DNA from: an uncultured Lachnospiraceae bacterium
GTDB lineage: Bacteria > Bacillota > Clostridia > Lachnospirales > Lachnospiraceae
Length of the DNA stretch: 64,000 nt
Reading direction: 5' to 3'
NCBI GenBank assembly: GCA_900318375.1
Contig: ONKG01000026.1
Location: 23,882-87,881 of the forward strand
Shown: positions 52,722 to 62,291 of the stretch, one piece after another
Numbering within the stretch: position 1 is the first letter of the stretch
Layout of the letters: the number at the start of each line of letters is the position of its first letter
Translations under genes and position numbers: made by a program
Notes under the pieces: model-generated
The model's input: the letters and a program-made list of their open reading frames with translations, nothing else
Databases searched by the model: none
Told to the model about the DNA's origin: nothing

Positions 52722-53927
52722 TTACAGTCTGGAAGCCTGCAGCATCTTCTCACGCAGCTGTGCCTCGATGCCGGAGAGCTCGGCCTCTGCCTCCTGGCGT
52801 CTCTGTTTGCCTTCTGTCTGGATCGCCAGGACTTCGTCCATGGTAGAGATCAGCATCTCGTTGGTGTGGCGGAGCGTCTCAATGTCCACGATACCTCTCT
52901 CGGATTCCTTGGCGGTCTCGACAGTGGCCATCTTGAGGGCATCCGCATTTTTCTTGAGCAGTTCATTCGTCATATCCGTGACCTCTCTCTGCGCGCGCGC
53001 CGCCTTGTTTGCATGCTCGACTCCGATGGCGATGACCATCTGGCTCTTCCAGAGCGGAATTGTGTTGACAATAGTGGACTGGATCTTTTCCGCCATGACG
53101 GAGTCAGAAGACTGGATCATGCGGATCTGGGGACCTGTCTGCATCGCGACGGTTCTGGTCAGCATCAGGTCATGGAGTTTCTTCTCGAAGCGGTCGCACA
53201 TCTCCGCGTAATCCTTGGCAGCCTGGGCGTCCTCGGGGAGTCCCGAGCGCTGCGCCTTCGCCTGCAACTCTGCCAGCTCTGTCTCGCGGGCTTCTTTGAG
53301 CTTCTTCTTTCCCGCAAGGATGTACATGGACAGTTCTTTGTAATAGCTCAGGTTCAGCTCATACATTTTGTCGAGCAGGTCGATGTCTTTCATCAGAGTG
53401 ATCTGGTGTTTCTCCAGTTCCTTGGTGATGGCATCCACGTTGGTCTCGACTTTGTTGTATTTGGTCTTCATCTCCTGCATGCGGTTGGATCCCTTTTTAA
53501 AGAATCCGAAAAGACCTTTTTCCTCTTCTTCCACATCGAAGTTTTTGAGCTCTGTCACAAGATTGGTGATCATGCCGCCCACTTCCCCGAGATCCTTGGT
53601 CTTGACGCTCTCCAGGGTCTTCTCTGAGAAATCCGCCATTTTTTTCTGTGTGCCGACACCGTAGGTCATGACTGCCTGTGTATTGGTGACATCGATCTGC
53701 TTGACAAAAGCGTCGACCATTTTGAGCTCTTCGGGGCTCAGGGCTGCCTCCTCGGGCTCCGCCTGCACCGCAGGCGCAGGTGCGGGCTGCGCTGCCGCAG
53801 CTGCTGCCTCCGGCTCGCCAAAGGAAAGCGAAGGAGCCGCAGGTGCCTCCAGTCCTGCAAAGGGATCTGCCGCCTCTGCGGATGCAGCTGCCATTCCTGC
53901 CGTCTCGTTTCTGATTTCGTCTGCCAT
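52722..53927 (-). CDS. TelA-family toxic anion resistance protein
   Basis: 401 residues, cytoplasmic. An Ala/Pro/Glu-rich N-terminus of about 60 residues precedes a largely coiled-coil TelA domain: GFFKKGSNRMQEMKTKY, DLLDKMYELNLSYYKELSMYI, LTRTVAMQTGPQIRMIQ, IPLWKSQMVIAIG. TelA proteins are linked to tellurite and antimicrobial tolerance; the mechanism is unclear. AAGGAGG precedes the ATG at 53927. It follows the XpaC-like gene by 202 bases, the same pairing as xpaC-yaaN in Bacillus. The gap holds short TTTCTAAGGATTTCTA repeats. Confidence 0.92.
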   Translation of the reverse strand: MADEIRNETAGMAAASAEAADPFAGLEAPAAPSLSFGEPEAAAAAAQPAPAPAVQAEPEEAALSPEELKMVDAFVKQIDVTNTQAVMTYGVGTQKKMADFSEKTLESVKTKDLGEVGGMITNLVTELKNFDVEEEEKGLFGFFKKGSNRMQEMKTKYNKVETNVDAITKELEKHQITLMKDIDLLDKMYELNLSYYKELSMYILAGKKKLKEARETELAELQAKAQRSGLPEDAQAAKDYAEMCDRFEKKLHDLMLTRTVAMQTGPQIRMIQSSDSVMAEKIQSTIVNTIPLWKSQMVIAIGVEHANKAARAQREVTDMTNELLKKNADALKMATVETAKESERGIVDIETLRHTNEMLISTMDEVLAIQTEGKQRRQEAEAELSGIEAQLREKMLQASRL

Positions 53928-54129
53928 AATTACCTCCTTCGAGATCCTCCAGCGGCTGTTCGCCTGCCGGGACACTGTGTTTTCCTTTATTTACGTATTT
54001 ATGGATGTCCGGGGATCCGGCTGATCACCGGGGGTGAGCCCCATTCCCCTGTGTTTTCCTTTTTCTAAGGATTTCTATTTCTAAGGATTTCTATTTTCTA
54101 TGGATTTGGATGCCTGTCTGTCGGCCCGC

Positions 54130-55743
54130 CTACTCGCCGAAGGTAAGCCTGATCCCTTCTTCTTTTTTGTCCCCGTCTTCCGATACGGCCCGGGCAGCCG
54201 CCTGTCCGGACTCCGTCAGTTCATCCGTATACCCGTCCGTGAATCCGGCATAGGGCTGTGACTGCTGTGAAACAGGCCGCGCATTCTGTCCGGTCCCGTT
54301 CCCCCGGATCCCGTTCCCGGTCAGTCCGTCCTGTGCCATCATGGTCTTCATGACGGAAATATCCGAAGAGATATCCCAGGCCATATCCTGGAAGAGACTG
54401 TCCAGCAGATTTTCGAATGCCGCATTGATCGTTCCGAGGGCCTCCCGGATCTCCTGTTTTGTGGAGACGATATTCTCTCCCGCCGAAGGCTGCCTGTCCA
54501 GTTCGATATAGGCCTGCAGCAGCTTCATGGTAGTGGGAAGATAGTAGACCATCAGGCGCCGCAGGTTAGGCGCGCTCGAAGGGTCCTTGCGGATCTGATC
54601 GATGATGCGCTTCATGGTTGTTTCAAGCTGAAGCAGTTCGTCTGAAATCTCCTGATCGCCGATCTCGCGGTTGGCATCGCGGATCCGTCCCATGTACAGA
54701 AGTCCTTCTTCAACGATTTTTCTTGCGTCCTGGGGAAGTCCGGCATCTTCAGGCAGGGGGCGCAGATCCGCGTCGGCATTGGCAAAGGCTTCTTCGGAAG
54801 TCGCCTGCCCGGATGCGACGCGTTCCTTCATCCGCTTCTTCGCGTCCTCGGCCTCCTGCTCCCGGCGCTCCCGCTCCAGCCGCAGATATTCATTGTACAT
54901 CTGCTCGGAGAGCATCAGTGTCGTCTTCTGCTCATCAAACCAGGCTGCCGGCAGCATATCCTCGCTGATCATCTTCTCCAGATTATTCAGGACCGTCTCG
55001 CGGCTCTGCCCTGTGGCGCGGGCAAGCTTGTTGATCTCCAGATATTCCCCTGTGCCTGCGATCCGCCCGTACTCGTAATAATCTTTGATCAGCTTCCTTC
55101 TCTCCTGCCCGCTCTTGATCAGCAGAGCCCCCAGAATTCCCAGTCCCAGCGCAACTACCAGAAAAGTGATCCCCGTAGCTGAAAAGAAACTGCTTCCGAC
55201 CACGGAAAACATACCCATCAGGCTTGAAAACAGACCGTCCAGAAGACAGAAGCCAGCCACCACCAGGCTGATCACACCGCCGATGATCTTGCCCAGACCG
55301 CCGGTTTTACTGACCTTCCTCTGCAGAAACGGTGAAAGCTTACTCGAATAGGTTGTATGATGGCGGGCTCCGGTGACACGCTGTCTGTACTGGTCCGTCA
55401 CATTCTGAGAGGAGTACCCCGCATGCCCGTAACTGCGGCTCTGATTCTGCGGTCCGTTTACTCCGCCCCCGGGGACACTTCCCGGACTTCCCTGACTTCC
55501 GGGATTTCTCTGGTTGCCCGGCCCCCTCTGATTTCCCGGATTTCTCTGGTTTCCCGGATTTCCCTGCACATAGCCCTGAAAGCTGTACAGCGCGTCCGCC
55601 GCAGTGCCCGCCGCGGCTCCGGTCACATTCCGCACCGTTTTCTGAATGGTGTCGCTCAATCCGGAAAAATCACCTCTGTTGACAGCATCGTCTACCGCAT
55701 CTCTGATCCCGCTGCCGATTCCGTTGATTTCTTTATTATCCAT
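54130..55743 (-). CDS. XpaC-like membrane protein (5-bromo-4-chloroindolyl phosphate hydrolysis family)
   Basis: 537 residues. The N-terminal region has repeats of the form NPGNQR/GPGNQR/NPGSQG near residues 68-90, probably disordered. Two adjacent membrane helices follow (about 155-215), then a cytosolic helical domain with KKRMKERVASG and YYLPTTMKLLQAYIELD, the XpaC signature region. The name reflects an old screen; the true function is unknown. It works with TelA by gene neighbourhood. AGAGGATT lies before the ATG at 55743. Confidence 0.88.
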   Translation of the reverse strand: MDNKEINGIGSGIRDAVDDAVNRGDFSGLSDTIQKTVRNVTGAAAGTAADALYSFQGYVQGNPGNQRNPGNQRGPGNQRNPGSQGSPGSVPGGGVNGPQNQSRSYGHAGYSSQNVTDQYRQRVTGARHHTTYSSKLSPFLQRKVSKTGGLGKIIGGVISLVVAGFCLLDGLFSSLMGMFSVVGSSFFSATGITFLVVALGLGILGALLIKSGQERRKLIKDYYEYGRIAGTGEYLEINKLARATGQSRETVLNNLEKMISEDMLPAAWFDEQKTTLMLSEQMYNEYLRLERERREQEAEDAKKRMKERVASGQATSEEAFANADADLRPLPEDAGLPQDARKIVEEGLLYMGRIRDANREIGDQEISDELLQLETTMKRIIDQIRKDPSSAPNLRRLMVYYLPTTMKLLQAYIELDRQPSAGENIVSTKQEIREALGTINAAFENLLDSLFQDMAWDISSDISVMKTMMAQDGLTGNGIRGNGTGQNARPVSQQSQPYAGFTDGYTDELTESGQAAARAVSEDGDKKEEGIRLTFGE

Positions 55744-56020
55744 ATAATCCTCTGCTCCGCTCACAGCGAAAAGCCGCTGCAGCTGCCGTATACCGGCAGG
55801 CTCCGCCTTTCCGGCGGATCTCCTGACGCCCTTCGAAAATGCTTTACAATATCAAAGCGCAATATGCAGAATTATTATACCGCAACATTTGACAAAAAAA
55901 CACTGCTTAGAAAGAATACCGCTGTAAATAAGATGTTGCATGAACGATTCGCAAAAGACTATAATTAATACAACCTTTCACGCCGTTTTGTCAACAGATA
56001 TCGTATACAGGAGAGAGAAG

Positions 56021-56296
56021 ATGCAGTTTATTTATCCCGCAGTTTTTTGTCAAAAAGAAGACGGTTCCTACCACGGCTATTTCCCGGACCTTGAACAGTG
56101 CTTTGCCACGGGCGACACACTGGACGAAGTCCTCAACAACGCGATCGAAGAAGCCAGGACATGGATCCAGGTGGAACTCGAGGACTCCTTTGAACTGCCC
56201 TCTGTCACCCATCCCGGAGACCTCGACCTGAAAGAAGGCGAATTCGTCCGCAATATCGCCGTGACCATCCGGCTCACCGACGGCTGGGACGAATGA
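56021..56296 (+). CDS. Orphan HicB-like antitoxin-family protein
   Basis: 91 residues. The partial RNase-H-like fold is visible: FIYPAVFCQKEDGSYHGYFPDLEQCFATGDTLDEVL, then AIEEARTWIQ. There is no C-terminal DNA-binding domain, and no HicA toxin gene sits on either side, so it may be a solitary regulator or chaperone-like remnant. GGAGAGAGAAG sets the start at 56021; an open extension to 55940 is unsupported. Confidence 0.82.
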   Translation: MQFIYPAVFCQKEDGSYHGYFPDLEQCFATGDTLDEVLNNAIEEARTWIQVELEDSFELPSVTHPGDLDLKEGEFVRNIAVTIRLTDGWDE

Positions 56297-56329
56297 GCTT
56301 CAGGGCTCCGGCATCACTATAGTACACAT

Positions 56330-56370
56330 ACGTGTCTGTGTCTGCTTTTCCCGCAGGCACAGACACAAAC
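56330..56370. repeat. Inverted repeat between HicB and MATE genes
   Basis: GTGTCTGTG and CACAGACAC arms around TCTGCTTTTCCCGCAGG. No U-run follows, so attenuation or a leader structure is more likely than termination. Confidence 0.6.
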
Positions 56371-56395
56371 AGATACAGAATTCGGAGGCTGATTC

Positions 56396-57745
56396 ATGCA
56401 GCAGGACATGACCACCGGCAGGATCCTTCCGGTCATCCTCCGGTTCACGCTTCCTTTGTTTATCGGAAATATTTTCCAGCAGTTCTACAGTATGGCGGAC
56501 ACGGTCATTGTGGGACGATGTCTTGGGGCCGCTGCTCTGGCCGCCGTCGGCGCGACGAGCACGGTCTCTTTTTTGCTGCTCGGATTTGCCATGGGACTTG
56601 CTTCCGGCTTTGCGGTACTGACCGCCCAGCGTTTCGGAGCCGGAGATGACGAAGGCGTCCGGATCAGTGTTTCCAACGGAATTCTTCTGACAGTCATCCT
56701 CTCAGCCTGCCTGACCTTTCTGGGACTGATGATCGTCCCCCGACTTCTTGCCCTCATGCAGACCCCGGCAGACATACTCGGGGACGCGACCAGATACATG
56801 CTCATTATCTGCAGAGGTCTTGCCGCTTCCATGTTTTACAACCTTTTTTCCTCTTTTCTGCGCTCGGTAGGAAACAGCAGGGCCCCTCTGTTCTTCCTGA
56901 TTTTTTCCTCCTGCACCAATATATTTCTCGATCTTTTTTTCATCGTCCGCCTCGGCATGGGGGTGGAGGGCGCCGCACTCGCGACAGTCCTTGCCCAGGG
57001 ACTTTCCGCTGCCCTGTGTCTTCTTTATATAATAGCCCGCGTACATGTTCTGGTCCCCGCCCGGCGGCACTGGGGCTTTCATCGAGAAGCTTCCGTCCAC
57101 CAGCTCAGGATGGGAGTGCCCATGGCCCTGCAGTTTTCCGTCACCGCGTCCGGGACCATCGTGATGCAGTCAGCCATCAACATGTTCGGCTCCGTCGCCG
57201 TCGCCGCTTTCACCGCGGCCTGGCGGATCCAGAACATCCTGACACAGGGAATGATCGCCATGGGGCAGACCATGGCCGCCTTCTGCGGACAGAATTTCGG
57301 CAAAAAAGATTTCGCCCGCATCCGGGAGGGCGTTCGCTCGGCTGTCCGCGTTGAAATCATTTATTCTCTGGTGTCCGGCTTTGCCGCAGTTGCTCTGCTC
57401 CCGGTCATCATGCGTCTGTTTTTCTCCTCCGATACGGATATTGCCGCCCTCATGCCGTGGGCAATGACCTACACTGTAGAATGCGCGGTCTTTTTCATCC
57501 CGCTGAGTTTAATCTTCATCTTCCGCAACGCCATGCAGGGATGCAGCTATTCCTTTCTGCCGCTCATGGGCGGCGTTGTGGAAATGGCCGCCCGTGTCCT
57601 TTGCGCCATCGCCGGCATCTATCTGCACAGCTATCTGCTCTCTGCCGGATGTGACGGAGCCGCCTGGCTCACAGCCGGCCTGTTCACCCTCCTGGCCTAC
57701 CGCTTCATGATGCGGCAGCTCGAATCAAATAAAAATGTTCACTAG
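56396..57745 (+). CDS. MATE-family efflux transporter (second copy)
   Basis: 449 residues, twelve helices, starting GRILPVILRFTLPLFIGNIFQQFYSMADTVIVGRCLG, the classic MATE opening (NorM/DinF relatives), with MGVPMALQFSVTASGTIVMQ at the second half. Substrate unknown. Divergent from the MATE gene at 16569, so not a recent duplicate. CGGAGGC precedes the ATG. It lies 99 bases after the HicB-like gene. Confidence 0.93.
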   Translation: MQQDMTTGRILPVILRFTLPLFIGNIFQQFYSMADTVIVGRCLGAAALAAVGATSTVSFLLLGFAMGLASGFAVLTAQRFGAGDDEGVRISVSNGILLTVILSACLTFLGLMIVPRLLALMQTPADILGDATRYMLIICRGLAASMFYNLFSSFLRSVGNSRAPLFFLIFSSCTNIFLDLFFIVRLGMGVEGAALATVLAQGLSAALCLLYIIARVHVLVPARRHWGFHREASVHQLRMGVPMALQFSVTASGTIVMQSAINMFGSVAVAAFTAAWRIQNILTQGMIAMGQTMAAFCGQNFGKKDFARIREGVRSAVRVEIIYSLVSGFAAVALLPVIMRLFFSSDTDIAALMPWAMTYTVECAVFFIPLSLIFIFRNAMQGCSYSFLPLMGGVVEMAARVLCAIAGIYLHSYLLSAGCDGAAWLTAGLFTLLAYRFMMRQLESNKNVH

Positions 57746-57803
57746 GAAAAACCTGTCATAAACAGTCTGTTTCATAAAAATGCCATGTCAGTCATAAAAA
57801 AAT

Positions 57804-57850
57804 AACCTGCCGCAGATAAAAAGCTTTTGCTTTCTGTCTCCGGCAGGTCT
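57804..57850. terminator. Bidirectional terminator
   Basis: ACCTGCCG and CGGCAGGT enclose AAAAGC/GCTTTT. The minus strand continues TTATTTTTTTATG, the plus strand CTCTTTATTTA. It serves the convergent MATE and AAA-CYTH genes. Confidence 0.8.
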
Positions 57851-57856
57851 CTTTAT

Positions 57857-59035
57857 TTATTGCTCTGCTGTTTTATGACGATCCGCCAGAACTGCGATCT
57901 CATATCTCCTTTCTCCCGTCACCTCCCTGATCACGCGCAGAAAATCAGGGAGCATCACCTCTTCCTCCTCGTCGCGAAGCGGCACTTCCAGGATCGCCTG
58001 ATCCTTCCAGAAGGGATACAGGTCGATTTCATAAAAGTGATTTTTCCAGTTGAGGCTGTACCTGGTCTTGTGAACGGGGATTTTGTCAGAATCAGCGTTT
58101 CCCGCAAACTGCATATACTCCCTCTCGGTAAGACGGCCTTCTGCCTCCAGACGTCTGCGCCCGTTGATGATCCTTTTTCTCGTGATATAAAAAACGCAGT
58201 CCCCGGCGCAGGCACGCCTGCGGATACGGATTTCCTCGTTCTCCGGCGCGTGCAGGAAAATCTGCTCGATCTCCTCCTGATAGCAGTCCGGAAGGGCATC
58301 CAGAAGGGCCGTGTCCGGATATTCGACCAGAAAGCGGCGCCGGGCTTCGTAAGGAGCCGGCTCTCCGAGAAATGCCGCGATTTCCGCGACCAGATGCCGC
58401 ATCTTGTCCTCAAAACCGTTCAGATTTTCGATGATGCGAAAATAGGGGTGCTTTTCCCAGGCGGCAATGATGCGGTCATCCAGAGCTGCCGCCTGTTCGG
58501 GGGTCTCGTCCCGAATGGCATTGGTGGCAGTCCCGTAATAGACACTCGCGTTCTTTGCCGTGGTCTCCAGGTGAAAGACAGCATCATAACTGAGAAGTTT
58601 CTCTTCCTCCGAAACACCCAGAATCCTGAGTGCCTCCTCAAATTCCTCTTCCGTCATATAGGCGCGGTTGTCAAAAAATCCTCTGTCACAGACAATCAGC
58701 ACCTTCCTCCCTGCCTGTCTTCCGATCGAAGCCGCAGAGGACTGCTCCCCTGTTTCTTCCGTACAGCCTCTTGCAATGTCCCCTGCCGCGCGGGTATAAA
58801 CTTCTTCTTTTTCAAGCTGCAGCTTCATCTGAAACAGCTGATAGGCCATCATCGATGAACAGCGTGCGGGTGTGATTCCCGATGACTTGAGTTCTGTCGC
58901 CGGCTCCTGCATGAAAATCAGGGTATAACCCATTCTTTTGAATGTATTCTGGATCCAGCTCATGCCGGTCGTCTTGCCCGCACAGGGACCTCCCGTGAGG
59001 ACAATCTTGGTGATCCTTCTTCCGGTTGTTTTCAT
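57857..59035 (-). CDS. AAA ATPase (AAA_28) fused to CYTH-like domain, copy 2
   Basis: 392 residues with the same layout as the gene at 30282: P-loop GGPCAGKTTGM at 15-25, CDRGFFDNRAYM, FHLETTAKNASVYYG, then a CYTH-like half. Here the EXEXK signature has decayed to EARRRF, although many tunnel basic residues remain (EIRIRRRACAG, KTRYSLNW). The kinase part is well kept. This suggests the tunnel domain lost catalysis or changed substrate. AGGAGG lies 14 bases before the ATG. Confidence 0.82.
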   Translation of the reverse strand: MKTTGRRITKIVLTGGPCAGKTTGMSWIQNTFKRMGYTLIFMQEPATELKSSGITPARCSSMMAYQLFQMKLQLEKEEVYTRAAGDIARGCTEETGEQSSAASIGRQAGRKVLIVCDRGFFDNRAYMTEEEFEEALRILGVSEEEKLLSYDAVFHLETTAKNASVYYGTATNAIRDETPEQAAALDDRIIAAWEKHPYFRIIENLNGFEDKMRHLVAEIAAFLGEPAPYEARRRFLVEYPDTALLDALPDCYQEEIEQIFLHAPENEEIRIRRRACAGDCVFYITRKRIINGRRRLEAEGRLTEREYMQFAGNADSDKIPVHKTRYSLNWKNHFYEIDLYPFWKDQAILEVPLRDEEEEVMLPDFLRVIREVTGERRYEIAVLADRHKTAEQ

Positions 59036-59152
59036 TCTTGCGGCTATTGCCTCCTGTTCACAAAATCATCTCTTTTATGACCCGCCTGCTTCAGAAAACC
59101 GGACAGCAGTCCGTCTCTGCGGTCCGCTGTCCGGTCATTTTTTCAATATATC

Positions 59153-60011
59153 TTATTCACCGAACAGAGGCGTGGAGAAATAACGCTCCGCAGTGTCGGG
59201 AAGGACAGTGACAACAGTCTTGCCCTCACCCAGCTTGGCAGCCAGCTTCAGAGCAGCGGCCACATTTGTGCCTGAGGAAATGCCGACCATCAGGCCTTCC
59301 TCCCGCGCCAGGCGCTTGGATGTCTCAATTGCCTCCGTATCGGTAGTGACACAGATCTCATCGTAAATCTCACGATTGAGGATATCCGGGATGATGCCGT
59401 CGCCGATGCCCATCTGCATATGAGTGCCGATGGTCCCGCCTGCCAGAATCGCTGCGTTCTCCGGCTCAACTGCCCAGATTTCCATGTCGGGATTGTGCTC
59501 TTTGAGCACTTCGCCGATACCGGTCAGCGTACCGCCGGTACCAATGCCGCTGCAGAATCCGTCGATGGGACCGTCCACCTGCTTCAGAATTTCCTGTGCG
59601 GTGAAATTTTTCTGTGCCATCGTATTGTTGGGATTGGAAAACTGCTGCGGGACAAAGACCTTGGGGTCCTTTTTCTGCATGCGCAGAGCGGTCTGAAGGC
59701 ATTCATCGATACAGGCCCCGATATCTCCTGCATCATGAATCAGACGGACTTCCGCTCCGTAATGACGCACGAGTTTTGCGACCGATTCCCTGGTTGCCGC
59801 TTGTGGGCTCTACGATGATCGTATCCGGACCGATCAGGCCGTCTTTCTCCGCCTGCTCGATCATGTTAAGCGCAGTTCTTGTCTTGATGGAACCGCCGAC
59901 ATTGAGGCCCTCTACTTTGACCAGAACGCGCGCACTTCCGGGCGCAGGCATTCGCTGCAGTTCGACCATGGGAGTATTTCCGACAGCTTCCAGAATGTTA
60001 TGGTAAATCAC
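59153..60011 (-). pseudogene. cysK: Cysteine synthase (O-acetylserine sulfhydrylase) with internal deletion and frameshift
   Basis: Would make cysteine from O-acetylserine and sulfide with PLP. The first part (60011 to about 59790) has MIYHNILEAVGNTPMVEL, the PLP lysine in NVGGSIKTRTA and the TSGNQG loop. The second (from about 59790 to 59153) resumes ESVAKLVRHYGAE and includes the phosphate loop SGIGTGGT and GISSGTN. The helix that normally follows TSGNTG is missing. The total of 859 bases would become 310 codons by adding about 71 bases, so a deletion of that size with frameshift is the simplest reading. Probably inactive, unless an assembly error. Confidence 0.85.
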
Positions 60012-60202
60012 GTCAATATTTCCTTTCTATGCCGACCGGCTCGTCCGACCACACCGGCTGAGATTTTTACACATTTCAAAAGGATATCATTGCCGGACAA
60101 TGAATGCAAGCCCGTGTCTTCAGACAAACAGCAAAAAGAGTTCTTTGACCGGTTTTAAATCATAATTTTACCCTAATTTTAGAAACATAAACGCTCCAAA
60201 AC

Positions 60203-60232
60203 TGGACAAGTTGCACACATATATCATATAAT
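60203..60232 (+). promoter_or_regulatory. Probable promoter of the pgi transcript
   Basis: TGGACA, 18-base spacer, TATAAT. It would give a leader of about 280 bases before the pgi start. Confidence 0.6.
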
Positions 60233-60521
60233 TGTATCAAATGTGCCGAACTGTATCTCATAGCCGGTCTCAGGGGACACGAATTCCGGAATCCTTTGTA
60301 TCACATCGTTTCTATGATATATCCGCTATGAGCAGGACTGTTTTCAGCTCACACACATAGGATATCGGCACACAAGAAGCAACTGCGGTATTCCTGCCCC
60401 ACGCATAACGCTCTAATGTAAACAGGGGGGGCTGTTTACAGAATTAAGATCGTTATACAACATCCCGTGACAGGCTGCTGTATGACTCATGTAAAAGCCT
60501 AAATGAAGGAGGACATTTCAA
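60233..60521. other. Long leader upstream of pgi
   Basis: No gene. Contains a perfect inverted repeat GTAAACAG-GGGGGG-CTGTTTAC at 60418-60439 and an ATATC/GATAT-rich middle. It does not match a riboswitch class I know. Confidence 0.45.
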
Positions 60522-62105
60522 ATGATTTCCTGGAAAAACCTGGACACACTCGCTGTTTATGACAAGTTCATGGCTCTGAAAGGCCGCGTTAACATCGTAG
60601 AGGCCATGGCCGGCGAAAGCGGTGCGGAGCGTGTAGCCAAATACTCCGTTCCCATGGCGTGCGGAATGAAATACAATTACGCCGCCAAGGCTGTCGATGA
60701 CACTGCCATCGATGTCCTGCAGGAGCTCTCTGACGAGCACCAGCTGATCGACAAGTACAAAGCTCTCCTCGGCGGTGAAGTCATCAACACCGGTGAGAAA
60801 CGTCTCGTTCTTCACCAGCTCTGCCGCGGACAGCTGGCAGGCGATGTAATCGCCGACGGCGTCAACAAGCGCGACTTCTATACCGGGCAGCAGAAGAAGG
60901 CAGCAGACTTCGCCAACAAGGTCCATGCCGGCGAGATCACCAATGCTGCAGGCGAGAAATTCACCACTGCCGTTCAGATCGGTATCGGCGGAAGTGATCT
61001 GGGTCCCCGCGCCCTTTACCTCGCTCTTGAGAACTGGGCAAAGACAAACAACAGCCTCAAGATGGAAGCCCGCTTCATCAGCAACGTCGATCCCGACGAT
61101 GCCGCAGCGGTTCTGAAATCCGTAGATATTCCTCACACCCTGTTTATCGTTGTTTCCAAGTCCGGCACGACTCTGGAGACTCTGACCAATGAGTCCTTTG
61201 TGCGTGACGCTCTGCGCAACGCAGGCGTGGATCCTTCCAGACACATGCTCGCCGTCACAAGTGAGACCTCCCCGCTTGCCTCCAGCTCCGATTATCTGGA
61301 AGCCTTCTTCATGGATGACTACATCGGCGGACGTTATTCCTCCTCTTCCTGCGTCGGCGCTGTGATCCTTTCCCTGGCATTCGGTCCCGAAGTCTTCGCC
61401 CGCATCATGAACGGAGCATCCGAGAGTGACAAGGCCGCTCTCAATCCCGATATCCGTCAGAACGCCGCTCTGCTCGACGCCCTGATCGGTGTCTACGAGC
61501 GCAATGTTGAAGGCTATCTGTGCACGGCAGTCCTGCCTTATTCCCAGGCTCTTTGCCGCTTCCCCGCACACCTGCAGCAGCTCGACATGGAGTCCAACGG
61601 CAAGTCCGTCAACCGCTTCGGCGAGCCCGTCAACTATGTGACCGGCCCCGTCATCTTCGGTGAGCCCGGCACCAACGGCCAGCACTCCTTCTATCAGCTC
61701 CTGCACCAGGGCACCAACATTGTTCCCATGCAGTTTGTCGGCTATAAAGACAGCCAGATCGGCATGGATGTTGACATCCAGGGCAGCACCAGCCAGAAGA
61801 AGCTGTGCGCAAACGTCGTCGCGCAGATCATGGCTTTCGCATGCGGCAAAGATGACGAGAATCCCAACAAGGCATTTGCAGGCGGCCGTCCTTCCAGCAT
61901 CATTATCGGCGACCAGCTCTATCCCGAATCCCTCGGCGCTCTGCTCGGTCACTTTGAAAACAAGGTCATGTTCCAGGGCTTTGTCTGGAATATCAACAGC
62001 TTCGACCAGGAAGGTGTCCAGCTCGGCAAACTCCTCGCAAAGCGCGTCCTTGCTCACGATACCGACGGCGCCCTCAAGGCCTATGCAGACCTGTTTGAGA
62101 TCTGA
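60522..62105 (+). CDS. pgi: Glucose-6-phosphate isomerase
   Basis: 527 residues, glycolytic interconversion of glucose 6-phosphate and fructose 6-phosphate. Signatures: VQIGIGGSDLGPRALY, VVSKSGTTLET, the PGI signature FGEPGTNGQHSFYQLLHQG with catalytic Glu and His, and the C-terminal catalytic Lys in EGVQLGKLLAKRVL. It follows the long bacterial PGI type. GAAGGAGG precedes the ATG. It is strongly biased toward C-ending codons, consistent with high expression. Confidence 0.96.
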   Translation: MISWKNLDTLAVYDKFMALKGRVNIVEAMAGESGAERVAKYSVPMACGMKYNYAAKAVDDTAIDVLQELSDEHQLIDKYKALLGGEVINTGEKRLVLHQLCRGQLAGDVIADGVNKRDFYTGQQKKAADFANKVHAGEITNAAGEKFTTAVQIGIGGSDLGPRALYLALENWAKTNNSLKMEARFISNVDPDDAAAVLKSVDIPHTLFIVVSKSGTTLETLTNESFVRDALRNAGVDPSRHMLAVTSETSPLASSSDYLEAFFMDDYIGGRYSSSSCVGAVILSLAFGPEVFARIMNGASESDKAALNPDIRQNAALLDALIGVYERNVEGYLCTAVLPYSQALCRFPAHLQQLDMESNGKSVNRFGEPVNYVTGPVIFGEPGTNGQHSFYQLLHQGTNIVPMQFVGYKDSQIGMDVDIQGSTSQKKLCANVVAQIMAFACGKDDENPNKAFAGGRPSSIIIGDQLYPESLGALLGHFENKVMFQGFVWNINSFDQEGVQLGKLLAKRVLAHDTDGALKAYADLFEI

Positions 62106-62238
62106 TCCTTTCAGCGGCCGGCCCTTTCGGAAATCGTTTTTCGAAAGCCCGGCTTTCCGGGAGCAGAACTTCGTAATACTCTGTCCTTTTGGATGAAAGC
62201 CTGTTTTTACAAGTCCTGATCCTTAATGAAAAATCAAA

Positions 62239-62291
62239 AAAGCACCGCAGGCATTCCGCACGGCATGTGTGAATGTCCGCGGTGTTTTTCT
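62239..62291 (+). terminator. Rho-independent terminator after pgi
   Basis: CACCGCAGGCATTC pairs with GAATGTCCGCGGTG (with wobble) and is followed by TTTTTC. AAAAAA precedes the stem. Confidence 0.85.

Noticed and set aside
60453-62057. 534-codon frame opposite pgi
   Set aside because: Antisense shadow of a strongly codon-biased gene.
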